Source: Pseudomonadota bacterium (GTDB lineage: Bacteria; Pseudomonadota; Alphaproteobacteria; Rhizobiales; Rhizobiaceae). From it: a DNA stretch of 64,000 nt. A model generated the notes under the pieces. That model saw only the letters and a program-made list of their open reading frames with translations. It was not told where the DNA came from and searched no databases. Positions 1-8,952 of the stretch are shown in pieces. Positions within the stretch are counted from its first letter, which is position 1; the number at the start of each line of letters is the position of its first letter. The DNA is taken from positions 62,001-126,000 of the forward strand of contig JAEYDD010000057.1 in NCBI GenBank assembly GCA_023404095.1, read 5' to 3'. The translations under genes and the position numbers were made by a program.

Positions 1-1740
1 AATCCCACAGTGCTTGCCCGCATGGGCGACGAGGACCTGCGCAGCCTGTTTACCGGCTATGGCTACCAGCCGTATTTCGTCGAAGGCCACGAGCCGGAAA
101 AGATGCACCACCGCATGGCGGAGGTGCTGGACGAAGTGTTCGATGTGATCGCCGAAATCCAGGCGAAGGCGCGATCAGCCGATGCGGGGCACGGTTGCCC
201 GCGCTGGCCGATGATCGTGCTGCGCAGCCCCAAGGGCTGGACCGGGCCGAAGGAAGTGGACGGCCTCAAGGTCGAGGATTTCTGGCGCTCGCATCAGGTT
301 CCCGTGTCCAATTGCCGCGGCGATGCAGGCCATCGCAGGATCCTTGAGGAATGGATGCAGAGCTATGGCCCGCATGACCTGTTCGACGAGGCGGGCCGGC
401 TGAGGCCGGAGTTGCGGGCACTGGCGCCGGAGGGACCGCGTCGCATGGGCGCCAATCCGCACGCGAATGGCGGCCTGCTGCGGCGCACGCTTGAGGTACC
501 CGACATTCGCGACTATGCCGTCGCCGTCGAAAGCCCCGGCCGCCATCTCGGGCAATCGACGAAGGTGCTCGGCAGCTATCTGCGCGACGTCATGCGGTTG
601 AACGCCAAATATTCGAACTTCCGCGTGTTCGGCCCCGACGAGACCGAATCAAATCGTTTGGGCGACGTTTTCCAGGCGACCGACCGTGTCTGGATGGAGG
701 ACATCCAGCCCTACGACGTTCATCTTACGCCCGATGGCCGTGTGATGGAGGTGCTGAGCGAGCATCTGTGCCAGGGTTGGCTGGAAGGCTACCTGCTCAC
801 CGGCCGGCACGGCTTCTTTTCCTGCTACGAGGCCTTCATCCACATCGTCGATTCCATGTTCAACCAGCACGCCAAGTGGCTGCAGGTCTCGCGCGAGCTG
901 CCCTGGCGCAAACCCGTCTCGTCGCTGAACTATCTTCTGACCTCACATGTCTGGCGGCAGGACCATAACGGTCTCAGCCACCAGGATCCGGGCTTCATCG
1001 ATCTGGTCGCCAACAAGAAGGCCGACATCGTCCGCATCTATCTGCCGCCCGATGCCAATACGCTGTTGTGGGTCGGCGATCATTGCCTGAAGACTTACGA
1101 CCGCATCAACGTCATCGTCGCCGGAAAGCAGCCCGAGCCGCAATGGCTGACGATGGACGAGGCCGTCCGGCATTGCGAGGCGGGTATGAGCAGATGGGAT
1201 TGGGCCAGCAACGAGGGCGACGACGAGCCGGACGTCGTCATGGCCTGCGCCGGCGACGTCCCGACCATGGAGACGCTCGCGGCGGTGGATCTCTTGCGCG
1301 AGCATATTCCCGACCTGAAGATCCGGGTCGTCAATGTTGTCGATCTTCTGGCGCTGCAGCCGCAGTACCGTCATCCGCACGGGCTGGACGATGAGGCTTT
1401 TGACGCGCTGTTCACGAAGAACCGGCCGGTGGTGTTCGCCTATCACGGCTATCCCTACCTGATCCATCGCCTGACCTACAAGCGAAGGAACCACGACAAC
1501 ATCCACGTGCACGGCTTCATCGACGAAGGGACCACGACCACGCCCTTCGACATGACTGTGATGAACGAACTCGACCGTTATCACCTGGCCCTTGCCGCCA
1601 TTAAATGGGTGCCGGGCCTGGAGGTGCGCGCCTCCGAGGTGGTCGCCGAACTGCAAGGCAAGCTCGATGCGCATCATCACTACGTGCGCGCCTATGGCGC
1701 GGACATGCCTGAAATCCGTGACTGGGCTTGGTCACGCTGA
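1..1740 (+). CDS. xfp: Phosphoketolase, C-terminal part (cut by window start)
   Basis: Xfp splits xylulose-5-phosphate or fructose-6-phosphate with phosphate to give acetyl phosphate and an aldose phosphate, using thiamine diphosphate. The frame is open from base 1 (N-P-T then VLARMGDEDLRSLF), so the gene starts upstream. About 579 residues of a usual ~790-820 are present: the pyrimidine-binding and C-terminal domains. Family-typical blocks are TSHVWRQDHNGLSHQDPGF (about residues 318-336 of the visible part) and VANKKADIVRIYLPPDANTLLW. The protein ends in RDWAWSR, as many phosphoketolases end shortly after a DW-W motif. The N-terminal TPP diphosphate-binding half cannot be judged here. Family assignment is secure; substrate preference (X5P, F6P or both) cannot be read from this part. 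Confidence 0.95.
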   Translation, partial: NPTVLARMGDEDLRSLFTGYGYQPYFVEGHEPEKMHHRMAEVLDEVFDVIAEIQAKARSADAGHGCPRWPMIVLRSPKGWTGPKEVDGLKVEDFWRSHQVPVSNCRGDAGHRRILEEWMQSYGPHDLFDEAGRLRPELRALAPEGPRRMGANPHANGGLLRRTLEVPDIRDYAVAVESPGRHLGQSTKVLGSYLRDVMRLNAKYSNFRVFGPDETESNRLGDVFQATDRVWMEDIQPYDVHLTPDGRVMEVLSEHLCQGWLEGYLLTGRHGFFSCYEAFIHIVDSMFNQHAKWLQVSRELPWRKPVSSLNYLLTSHVWRQDHNGLSHQDPGFIDLVANKKADIVRIYLPPDANTLLWVGDHCLKTYDRINVIVAGKQPEPQWLTMDEAVRHCEAGMSRWDWASNEGDDEPDVVMACAGDVPTMETLAAVDLLREHIPDLKIRVVNVVDLLALQPQYRHPHGLDDEAFDALFTKNRPVVFAYHGYPYLIHRLTYKRRNHDNIHVHGFIDEGTTTTPFDMTVMNELDRYHLALAAIKWVPGLEVRASEVVAELQGKLDAHHHYVRAYGADMPEIRDWAWSR

Positions 1741-1749
1741 AAGCGCCTT

Positions 1750-1776
1750 CCCCGCAATCGGCAATCGGTTGCGGGG
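1750..1776. terminator. Hairpin after xfp
   Basis: CCCCGCAA (1750-1757) pairs perfectly with TTGCGGGG (1769-1776) across an 11-base loop, starting 10 bases after the xfp stop. No clear T-run follows, so it may be a weak terminator or an mRNA-stabilising hairpin. The rest of 1777-2014 shows no gene I can support. Confidence 0.45.
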
Positions 1777-2014
1777 AGCAACGGGAGGAAACGGGCGAGG
1801 AGCAGGCGGAACCGTTCGCTCCGGTCGCCGTTCGCCTGGAGCGCCGGGCAGGGGCGCCAGGCTGGCAAGCCAGGCAGCTACGTCAGTCGCAAGGCCGGTG
1901 GAGCACGCCTTCGAACTAGTCACCGCCGCGTTCCCCGCTTGACATCGAAGCGCGGCTGCGTGACGACCGGTGCCGTCGAATTTCTCCTCCCGCCTTTCGA
2001 AGGACTTTCCGAAA

Positions 2015-3346
2015 ATGCCCGGTCCGTATGTTGTTCCCGTCCATGGTGATGCCGATCTGCCGAAGGAGGTCGATGTCGTCGTCATCGGCGGCGGCATCAT
2101 CGGCACGTCGACCGCGCTGGAACTCTCCGAGCGCGGCCTGCGTGTAGCCCTGTGCGAGAAGGGGGGGATCGCGCAGGAGCAGTCGAGCCGCAACTGGGGC
2201 TGGGTGCGCATCGCCTGCCGCGATCCGCGCGAAGTGCCGCTCATGGCCGCATCCCTGCGTATCTGGGACACGCTCGACGAACGCACCGGTCGCGACACCG
2301 GCTTCAAGCGGGCGGGCATCATCTTCACCTCGTCGACCGAGCGTGAGTTCGCCGACCATAGCAGCTGGATCCGGAACCTCGACGGCTACGACATCGAGGC
2401 GCGCATGCTGACCGGCGCCGAATTCCGGGCGATGTATCCGAGCACGACAATGAACCTGAAGGGCGCGCTCTATACGCCCACCGATGCCCGCGCCGAGCCG
2501 CAGAAGGCAGCACCCGCGATCGCCGAGGCGGCCAGGGCCAACGGGGCGGCAATCCTCACCGAATGTGCTGTGCGCGGCATCGAGACGGCCGCCGGCGCGG
2601 TGTCCGGGGTCATCACCGAGCGCGGCGCCATCGCCTGCAAGGCGGTGGTGCTTGCTGGCGGTGCCTGGTCGAGCCTGTTTGCCGGCACGCTGGGCATTCA
2701 CCTGCCGCAATTGAAGGTGCTGAATTCGGTCCTGCGCACCACGCCGCTGGATGGTGCGCCGGAACAGACGATGTGGGCCTCGGGCTTTGCCTTCCGCAAG
2801 CGTCAGGACGGCGGCTACACGGTGGCCTCCGGTCACGAGAACATCGTCGATATCGTGCCGAAGTCCTTCCGCTTCGCCTTCGATTTCATGCCAGCGCTGA
2901 AGATGCAGTGGCGGTCGTTGAAATTTCGCGCTGGCTGGCGCTTTCTCGATGAGGCGCGCATCGCCAGCCGCTGGGCGTTGGACGAGCCGAGCCCGTTCGA
3001 ATATTGCCGCGTGCTCGATCCCGTGCCGTCCAGGAAGATGGCGGACAACGCGCTCAGGAACCTGCGCCGCGCCTTCCCCATGTTCGAGAAGGCGCAGGTT
3101 GCCCAGCGCTGGGGCGGCCTGATGGACGTTACACCCGATGCGATTCCGGTGATTTCCGCGGTCGACCGCATTCCCGGTTTCCATATCGCGACGGGCTTTT
3201 CCGGCCATGGCTTCGGCATCGGCCCGGGGGCGGGCCGGCTGATGGCCGACATCGTCACCGGCGCAAAGCCGGTGGTGGATCCGAGGGATTTCCGCCTGTC
3301 CCGTTTCACCGACGGCTCGAAGATCGAGCTGATCAGCGGATTCTGA
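2015..3346 (+). CDS. FAD-dependent oxidoreductase (D-amino acid oxidase/DadA-like family)
   Basis: A 443-residue flavoprotein of the DAO fold. Near the N-terminus, VVVIGGGIIGTSTALELSERG (about residues 21-41) is the Rossmann dinucleotide-binding motif for FAD. The C-terminal RWGGLMDVTPDAIPVIS and GFSGHGFGIGPGAGRLMADI blocks are typical of the amine/amino-acid oxidase group (DadA, glycine or sarcosine oxidase beta-like). I start at ATG 2015 because AAGGA lies about 9 bases upstream; an in-frame GTG at 1970 would add 15 residues without a convincing ribosome site. The substrate is probably an amino acid or N-methyl amine, but cannot be specified. It stands alone, convergent with the Crp-like regulator gene. 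Confidence 0.85.
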   Translation: MPGPYVVPVHGDADLPKEVDVVVIGGGIIGTSTALELSERGLRVALCEKGGIAQEQSSRNWGWVRIACRDPREVPLMAASLRIWDTLDERTGRDTGFKRAGIIFTSSTEREFADHSSWIRNLDGYDIEARMLTGAEFRAMYPSTTMNLKGALYTPTDARAEPQKAAPAIAEAARANGAAILTECAVRGIETAAGAVSGVITERGAIACKAVVLAGGAWSSLFAGTLGIHLPQLKVLNSVLRTTPLDGAPEQTMWASGFAFRKRQDGGYTVASGHENIVDIVPKSFRFAFDFMPALKMQWRSLKFRAGWRFLDEARIASRWALDEPSPFEYCRVLDPVPSRKMADNALRNLRRAFPMFEKAQVAQRWGGLMDVTPDAIPVISAVDRIPGFHIATGFSGHGFGIGPGAGRLMADIVTGAKPVVDPRDFRLSRFTDGSKIELISGF

Positions 3347-3361
3347 GACAGGCGGCCACTT

Positions 3362-4111
3362 TCAGCTCTGCATGGCGAGACGGATGCGATCGTAGCAGCT
3401 GCAGCTTTTCGCATGCAGCTGCTGCCGGTCGCGAACGGTGACGCGGCCGCGATTGTAGCTGATTGCGCCGGCCTCCATCAGTTCCGTACAGATGACGTTG
3501 ACCGTTGCCCGCCGCAGCGCCAGAAGCTTCGACATCGCCTCCTGCGTGATGTGGAACTGGTCGCCTGCCACGCGGTCATGCGTCTGAAGCAGCCAGCGCG
3601 AGACCCTTTGTTCGGCGGTGTGGAGGCTGTTGCAGGCGGCCGATTCCATCAGTTGCACGATGAGTGAGCGCACATAGCGAAGGATGGCGGGGCGCAGGTC
3701 GCGGAAGCGGTCCAGCGCCGTTCGGAAGTCTTCGACCGGCAGCCAGAGCGCCTTGCCCGGCACCTGGACCACCGATTTGCCGAGCGCACGCTCGCCCTCC
3801 AGAACGAAGGCGAGCCCGAGGAGACCTTCCGGTCCGAGTGAAGCCTTCTCCACGTTCTTGTCACCGGTCACGTCAGTAACGAAGGAGATGACGCCTTCGA
3901 CAGGGAAGACGACATGGCTCATCGCCTCTTCTTCGCTGAAGATGACGTCGCCGGTTTCCAGCGGACGAATTTCCCCGCACTCGAACATGAATTCCCGAGC
4001 GCTTGGATGCAGCGAGGATAGAACCTTGTTTCCGAAAAAATTGTCTGATTTGTTACTGTCGATCAAGGAACGCCCCAGTATGTCCCGTTGAACTAGTAAC
4101 ATATTCAGCAA
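3362..4111 (-). CDS. Crp/Fnr-family transcriptional regulator
   Basis: A 249-residue protein with an N-terminal cyclic-nucleotide-like beta-roll (about 25-145; GEIRPLETGDVIFSEEE) and a C-terminal winged helix (about 170-230; FHITQEAMSKLLALRRATVNVICTEL). It has no N-terminal cysteine cluster, so it is not an Fe-S FNR. The recognition helix reads ATVNV where FNR/FixK proteins have E-T-x-S-R, so it is unlikely to bind TTGA-N4/6-TCAA boxes. Similar proteins occur as stand-alone Crp-like regulators in rhizobia. An internal ATG three codons in (MLLVQRD) is an alternative start. The signal it senses is unknown. Confidence 0.88.
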   Translation of the reverse strand: MLNMLLVQRDILGRSLIDSNKSDNFFGNKVLSSLHPSAREFMFECGEIRPLETGDVIFSEEEAMSHVVFPVEGVISFVTDVTGDKNVEKASLGPEGLLGLAFVLEGERALGKSVVQVPGKALWLPVEDFRTALDRFRDLRPAILRYVRSLIVQLMESAACNSLHTAEQRVSRWLLQTHDRVAGDQFHITQEAMSKLLALRRATVNVICTELMEAGAISYNRGRVTVRDRQQLHAKSCSCYDRIRLAMQS

Positions 4112-4182
4112 ACTTTTAAACGATCATTTACTGTTCGTTAGGTATCTTGTGGCCGATATCGACATGGAGTCTCGGCATAAGG

Positions 4183-4204
4183 TTAACGTCGCGGTGATCG
4201 TTAA
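4183..4204. promoter_or_regulatory. Short dyad upstream of the Crp-like gene
   Basis: TTAACG (4183-4188) and CGTTAA (4199-4204) form a 6-bp inverted repeat with a 10-base spacer, about 70 bases upstream of the Crp-like start. Such a dyad in the promoter could be an operator, possibly autoregulatory. It is short and could be chance. Confidence 0.25.
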
Positions 4205-4288
4205 TCATAGGCAGACTGACGAAGACTTAAGTCAAAATGCGTATATCACCTGAGCGCTGCAATCAAAAGTAGTGGCCTGCATATCCCC

Positions 4289-5503
4289 TCACGATGTGGC
4301 AAGCAGCCAGCCTTCCATCCCGCGCGCAGCGGCGCGGCCGCTGGCAAGGCACGCGGTCAGCAGATAGCCGCCGGTGGGTGCCTCCCAGTCGATCATTTCG
4401 CCGGCCACGAACACGCCGGGCATCGCCTTGAGCATGAAGCTTGCATCGATGCCGGCCCATTCGATGCCGCCGGCCGACGAGATGGCCTCGGCGATGGGCC
4501 GGGGACGCAGTACCGGGATCGGCAGCGCCTTGATCAGGGCGGCGAGATCTTCCGGTCCGCCGCGGCCGGCCTCCGGTGCGATTTCACGCAGCAGTGCCGC
4601 CTTGGCTCCGGAAAGTCCGGCCCCCTTGCGCAGGCGATTGGCGAAGCTGGCCTTCGTTCCCTGTCGGGCGAAATCGCGCGCAAGCTTGTCGATGTTGCGG
4701 CCGGGCGCCAGGTCGATGACGAGGTTCGCTGCCCCGCCTGCCGCGAGCCGGTCGCGCAATGCAGCCGCATGGGCGTAGACCAGGCTGCCTTCGATGCCAT
4801 GGCGCGAAATCACGAACTCGCCGGGAACGGTGCCGGCATCCGAGGTGGCGGTAACGGATTTGATCGGCTCGCCTGCGAAGCGGGCCGCAAAGTTCTCCGA
4901 CCAGTCAACGTCGAAGCCGCAGTTGGCCGGGCGGAACGGTGAGACCGCAACTCCGTGTTCGACGAGCATATCCACCCAGGTCGCATCCGATCCAAGCCGG
5001 GGCCAGCTCGCTCCGCCGAGTGAAAGCAGGGTTGCGTGGCTTTTGACCGTCGCCTTTCCCTCCGGTGTGTCGAAGACGAGCGCTTCGCCTTCGAAGCCGA
5101 TGAAGCGGTGCCGGGTGGAAATGGTTGCTCCCTGCGCCTCGAGCCGGCGCAGCCATGCCCGAAGAAGAGGGGAGGCCTTCATTGCTGTCGGAAAGACCCG
5201 CCCGGACGTGCCGACGAATGTGTCAATGCCGAGGGCTGTGCACCAGTCCTGCACGGCCTGCGGCGGAAACGCGTCGAGTGCTGCGCGCAGGTGTGGCGAC
5301 GCCGCCCCGAAGCGCCCGGAAAAGGATGCGAAGGGTTCGGAATGGGTGATGTTCAGCCCCGACTTGCCGGCAAGCAGGAATTTCCGGGCGACGGTCGGCA
5401 TCGCCTCGTATACGGCGACCGTGTGCCCGGCTGCCGACAGGACCTCTGCCGCCATCAGTCCGGCCGGCCCGCCGCCGACGATCGCGATTTCCACTTCCTG
5501 CAT
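4289..5503 (-). CDS. NAD(P)/FAD-dependent flavoprotein, HI0933/PP_4765-like family
   Basis: A 404-residue flavoprotein that begins with an FAD-binding Rossmann motif (VEIAIVGGGPAGLMAAEVLSAAG, about 4-26), followed by KFLLAGKSGLNITHSEP, a hallmark of the HI0933-type aminoacetone-oxidase-like flavoproteins. The C-terminus GVFVAGEMIDWEAPTGGYLLTACLASGRAAARGM closes the FAD site in the same family. The ATG at 5503 places the Rossmann motif right at the N-terminus; an upstream ATG at 5566 adds a basic 21-residue extension that looks untranslated. The physiological reaction of this family is not settled. It is divergent from the ModE gene. Confidence 0.85.
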   Translation of the reverse strand: MQEVEIAIVGGGPAGLMAAEVLSAAGHTVAVYEAMPTVARKFLLAGKSGLNITHSEPFASFSGRFGAASPHLRAALDAFPPQAVQDWCTALGIDTFVGTSGRVFPTAMKASPLLRAWLRRLEAQGATISTRHRFIGFEGEALVFDTPEGKATVKSHATLLSLGGASWPRLGSDATWVDMLVEHGVAVSPFRPANCGFDVDWSENFAARFAGEPIKSVTATSDAGTVPGEFVISRHGIEGSLVYAHAAALRDRLAAGGAANLVIDLAPGRNIDKLARDFARQGTKASFANRLRKGAGLSGAKAALLREIAPEAGRGGPEDLAALIKALPIPVLRPRPIAEAISSAGGIEWAGIDASFMLKAMPGVFVAGEMIDWEAPTGGYLLTACLASGRAAARGMEGWLLATS

Positions 5504-5677
5504 GCGTCTGCCAGCCGGTTCCAGTTCTTCGGCCTTCTCTTTTGCGCGGGCGGCGCGCCGGCGCAAGGGTGCGGGTGAAAATCGCGTTCATGCTCACGGC
5601 CTGTGGACATGCGCCTAGTGCATTGGCAGGGGACTGGCGATTGGATAGCGTCGCGACAAAGAAGAGGAGCAGATCCC

Positions 5678-6055
5678 ATGACAGACCGCGCGCCACCCGA
5701 TCTGCTTGTGATCCTGCGCATAGACTTTCCCGAAACAGACCGTCTCGGCCGCGGCAAGATGATGCTGCTGGAGAAGATAAGGGAAACCGGGTCGATCTCG
5801 GCTGCCGGGCGGGCGATGGACATGTCCTATCGCCGCGCGTGGCTTCTGGTCGATGCGATGAACCGCATGTTTGCCTCGCCGGTGGTGGAATCGCAGCGCG
5901 GCGGCAAGCAGGGCGGCGGCGCGGCCATCACGGTCTTCGGCGAGGCACTTCTGGCCCGCTTCCGCGCCATGGAGCAAAGGGCTCGGGAAGCGCTGGCACC
6001 GGACCTTGAATGGCTGGAGGTCAACCGCGCCAAGGGTCCGCAGGACAAGGGCTGA
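5678..6055 (+). CDS. modE: One-domain ModE-type winged-helix regulator
   Basis: A 125-residue LysR-like winged helix of the ModE N-terminal family, which represses molybdate uptake genes. The helix-turn-helix is in GSISAAGRAMDMSYRRAWLLVDAMN (about 38-62), followed by the glycine-rich wing RGGKQGGGAAITVFGEALL. It lacks the C-terminal molbindin (TOBE) domains of the 262-residue E. coli ModE, so molybdate cannot be sensed in the same way. ATG 5678 is chosen because GAGGAG lies 8 bases upstream; a GTG at 5603 is in frame but poorly supported. It ends two bases from the modC stop, convergent, and a ModE-like box sits upstream of modA. Assignment rests on sequence and context together. Confidence 0.88.
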   Translation: MTDRAPPDLLVILRIDFPETDRLGRGKMMLLEKIRETGSISAAGRAMDMSYRRAWLLVDAMNRMFASPVVESQRGGKQGGGAAITVFGEALLARFRAMEQRAREALAPDLEWLEVNRAKGPQDKG

Positions 6056-6056
6056 C

Positions 6057-7133
6057 TCAACGGGGATCCAGCGCGACCGTCTTGATGACCGCAAAGACCG
6101 GCTTGCCGGGCTGCAGGTCGAGCCGTTCCACCGAGAGGCCGGTGATGCGGGCGTGGACGACGTCCCCGCCGCAATCGACCCGCACGGTGACCATTCCATC
6201 GCTGTCTTCCACGATCGTCTCGATCCTGCCATCGAGGATGTTGAGCGCGCTGAGGCCGTTCGGTCTCTCAATCGCCAGCATGACGTCGCGGGCGGGAATA
6301 TGGACGCGCACGGGCGCGCCTTCGGCAACGTCGCTGTTGGGCACGTGCAGGACATTGCTTTTCAGTTGCACCGTGGCCAGCCGGTGCGGCGGGTCGAACG
6401 ACGCAATCACGCCGGAGAGCACGTTGCCGATCTCGCGGCGTTCCATGCCCGAGTTCATGGCGGGTGCGCTGAGCACATCGGAGACGCGACCCGTCGCCAC
6501 AACCCGCCCGTCACGCATCAGGACGACGCGGTCGGCAAGCCTTGCGACTTCGTGCACGGCATGGCTGACATAGATGATCGGCACTTTCGTCTCGTCGCGC
6601 AGCCGTTCCAGGTACGGGAGGATCTCGGCCTTGCGCTCCTCGTCCAGTGCGGCCAGCGGCTCGTCCATCAAGAGAAGGCGAGGGGCCGAGAGCAGGGCGC
6701 GGCCGATCGCGACGCGCTGGCGCTCGCCGCCGGAGAGATTGGCCGGACGGCGGTCCAGCAGGTGGCCTATGCCGAGCAGTTCGACCACGCGATCCTGGCT
6801 GTCTGGAACCGCATCGCGGGGCGCGAACCAGCGGCCATAGGCGAGGTTGCCGCGCACGGTGAAATGGGGAAACAGCCGCGCTTCCTGGAACACGTAGCCG
6901 AAATGTCGCCTGTGCTTGGGCACGAAGATGCCGAGCTTGCTGTCGAGCAGCACCTCGTTGTCCAGCACGATCCGTCCCTCGTCGGGGCGGATCAGCCCGG
7001 CGATGGCGCGGATCAGCGAGGTCTTGCCTGAGCCGGAACGGCCGAAGAGTGCAGTCACCCCGCCATCTGAGGCAAAGCTTGCATCGAGGCGGAAGGCGCC
7101 CAGTCGGTGGCGGACGTCGACCAGCAGCGTCAT
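6057..7133 (-). CDS. modC: Molybdate ABC transporter ATP-binding protein ModC
   Basis: A 358-residue ATPase that powers molybdate import through ModB. Walker A is GRSGSGKTS (31-39), the signature is LSGGERQRVAIGRAL, Walker B is LLLMDEPLAALDEE, and the switch histidine is in IIYVSHAVHEV. A C-terminal TOBE (molbindin-like) domain follows (about 290-355; LHVPNSDVAEGAPVRVHIPARDVMLA), as in other ModC proteins. The start overlaps the end of modB by 4 bases (7130-7133), so the two are translationally coupled. Last gene of the modABC operon. Confidence 0.96.
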   Translation of the reverse strand: MTLLVDVRHRLGAFRLDASFASDGGVTALFGRSGSGKTSLIRAIAGLIRPDEGRIVLDNEVLLDSKLGIFVPKHRRHFGYVFQEARLFPHFTVRGNLAYGRWFAPRDAVPDSQDRVVELLGIGHLLDRRPANLSGGERQRVAIGRALLSAPRLLLMDEPLAALDEERKAEILPYLERLRDETKVPIIYVSHAVHEVARLADRVVLMRDGRVVATGRVSDVLSAPAMNSGMERREIGNVLSGVIASFDPPHRLATVQLKSNVLHVPNSDVAEGAPVRVHIPARDVMLAIERPNGLSALNILDGRIETIVEDSDGMVTVRVDCGGDVVHARITGLSVERLDLQPGKPVFAVIKTVALDPR

Positions 7134-7876
7134 TCGAAGTTCACCCGCTTGCCCAGCGCCTGCGCCATGAATTCGGAGGCGAGCAGTGCGGCCATGGAAA
7201 TGACGATGGCGACGATCGTCAGCCGCATTGCGCCCATGTCACCGCCCGGCACCTGCGTGAAGGTGTAGATCGCCGCCGACAGCGTCTGCGTTTCGCCGGG
7301 AATGTTGGAGACGAAGGTAATCGTTGCGCCGAATTCACCCATCGCCTTGGCGAAGGACAAGATCATGCCGGCGATGACGCCGGGCAGGATCAGCGGAAAG
7401 GTGACGGTAAGGAAGACCCAGGCAGGGTTCGCGCCCAGCGTGCCGGCGGCGTCCTCCAGCTTGCGGTCGACGGCGTCGAGCGAGAGTCGGATGGAGCGCA
7501 CGAGAAGCGGAAAGCCCATGACCGCGCAGGCAAGGGCGGCCCCCGTCCAGCGAAACGAGAAGACGATGCCGAAATACTGGTCGAGAAAGGCGCCGATCGG
7601 CCCTTTTCGCCCGAACAGGACCAGGAGCAGGAAACCGGTGACGACGGGCGGCAGGATCAGCGGCAGGTGGACGATGCCGTTCAGGATCGACTTGCCCCAG
7701 AAGCGGCCGCGCGACAGCGCCAGCGCCACGAGGATGCCGAACGGAAGGCTTGCGGCGACCGCGACGGTGGACACGAGCAGGCTGAGCCGGATCGCCGTCC
7801 ATTCTTCTTCGCTCAACGTAAACCAGTCCAATTCGGGCAACTCACATTTTCGATCGCAACGAACGCGGCAAGCCAT
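7130..7876 (-). CDS. modB: Molybdate ABC transporter permease ModB
   Basis: A 248-residue inner-membrane permease with about five membrane spans. It carries the cytoplasmic ATPase-coupling loop (the EAA-like loop around DAVDRKLEDAAGTLGANPAWVFLTVTFPLILPGVIAG). The core that homologues share begins at LDWFTLSEEEWTAIRLSLLVSTVAV, so the true start may be an internal TTG (about 7828) rather than the ATG at 7876; neither has a strong ribosome site. Second gene of modABC, 110 bases from modA. Confidence 0.94.
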   Translation of the reverse strand: MACRVRCDRKCELPELDWFTLSEEEWTAIRLSLLVSTVAVAASLPFGILVALALSRGRFWGKSILNGIVHLPLILPPVVTGFLLLVLFGRKGPIGAFLDQYFGIVFSFRWTGAALACAVMGFPLLVRSIRLSLDAVDRKLEDAAGTLGANPAWVFLTVTFPLILPGVIAGMILSFAKAMGEFGATITFVSNIPGETQTLSAAIYTFTQVPGGDMGAMRLTIVAIVISMAALLASEFMAQALGKRVNFE

Positions 7877-7986
7877 CAGGGCGTGACGGGCCGGGAAATC
7901 CGGACAATGGCATGAAATCCATCGCGATCAACAGCTTGAGAAAGATCCGCCGCGCGCCGGTGCACGGCGCGCGGCAGCTGGAGGAA

Positions 7987-8781
7987 TCACTTCAAAATGG
8001 TGAAGCCCTGTTCGGCGAAGAACGGCGCGGCCTTGTCCGACGTCAGGTAGTCGAGATAGGCGCCGGCATCGGCGTTCCTGGATTCCGAGAGAACGGCGAT
8101 CGGATAGATGATCGGCGGGTGGCTGTCCTCCGGGAAGGTGCCGACGACGGACACGCCCGGATCGGCGGCGGCATCGGTCGCGTAGACGATGCCGTAGGGC
8201 GCTTCGCCGCGGGAGACGAGGGCGAGTGCGGCGCGCACGCTTTCCGCGCCCGCCACCTTGCCTTCGACGGAGGGCCAGATTCCGAGCTTTACGAGTGCCG
8301 CCTTGCCGTATTTGCCGGCCGGCACGGAGTCCACGGCGCCCATGGCAAGCCTTCCCTCGCCTACAAGCGCGGCAAGGTCGAGGCCTTCCTTGATCTCAAC
8401 CTCCTTGGCGGCATCCTTCGGTGCGACCAGAACGATGCGATTGCCGAGGAAGTTGGAGCGCGTGCCGTCCTTGATCAGCTTCTTCCCGGCGACATAGTCC
8501 ATCCAGGCGAGGTCGGCGGAGATGAAGACGTCGGCGGGCGCTCCTGCCTCGATCTGCTTGGCCAGCGCCGAACTCGCGGCATAGGAGGCCGTCGTTTCCT
8601 TGGCGCTCCCCTTGGTCCAGGCCGCATTGGCGGCGTCGAGCGCGTTCTTCAGGCTGGCGGCGGCAAAGACGGTGACCTTGTCCTGCGCCATGGCCGGCGC
8701 GCCGATGGCTGCGACGCCAAGCCAGGCGACTGCGAGCGAGGCTGCAGCAAATCCCAGCCAGGGACGACGTTTGATGCTCAT
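7987..8781 (-). CDS. modA: Periplasmic molybdate-binding protein ModA
   Basis: A 264-residue solute-binding protein with a Sec signal peptide (MSIKRRPWLGFAAASLAVAW, cleaved near APAMA-QD, residue ~32). The mature protein begins KVTVFAAASLKNALDAANAAW, the oxyanion-binding start of ModA proteins, with later blocks APADVFISADLAWMDY and VDSVPAGKYGKAAL that also line the molybdate site. First gene of modABC; its promoter carries the ModE-like palindrome at 8841-8868. Confidence 0.96.
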   Translation of the reverse strand: MSIKRRPWLGFAAASLAVAWLGVAAIGAPAMAQDKVTVFAAASLKNALDAANAAWTKGSAKETTASYAASSALAKQIEAGAPADVFISADLAWMDYVAGKKLIKDGTRSNFLGNRIVLVAPKDAAKEVEIKEGLDLAALVGEGRLAMGAVDSVPAGKYGKAALVKLGIWPSVEGKVAGAESVRAALALVSRGEAPYGIVYATDAAADPGVSVVGTFPEDSHPPIIYPIAVLSESRNADAGAYLDYLTSDKAAPFFAEQGFTILK

Positions 8782-8840
8782 ATCTCTCTCCGTGGTGCGC
8801 GAGATATTCCAATGAATATAGCGCCGTGCCGAAAATGGCT

Positions 8841-8868
8841 AGTGCTATATTTTTGCATATATAACGCT
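8841..8868 (-). promoter_or_regulatory. ModE box upstream of modA
   Basis: AGTGCTATAT (8841-8850) and ATATAACGCT (8859-8868) form an inverted repeat with an 8-base spacer, 60 bases upstream of the modA start. It matches the E. coli ModE operator (CGCTATATA-N6-TATATAACG) in sequence and spacing. The local ModE-type gene makes it a probable site for molybdate-dependent repression of modABC. Confidence 0.82.
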
Positions 8869-8952
8869 TGTGCGCGGACGCAGAGCGGGCGAAAGTGACG
8901 CCTGCGCGGAAGCGCAGGCAGCGCCTATTTTGGCAAAGGCAGGGGGCAGGGG

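Noticed and set aside
943..1680. 245-residue minus-strand frame inside xfp
   Set aside because: Antisense shadow of a conserved gene; no ribosome site.
3362..4111. Crp-like protein as the regulator of the TTGA-N6-TCAA boxes
   Set aside because: Its recognition helix reads ATVNV in place of E-T-x-S-R, and it lacks the FNR cysteine cluster. A FixK or FnrN encoded elsewhere is more likely.
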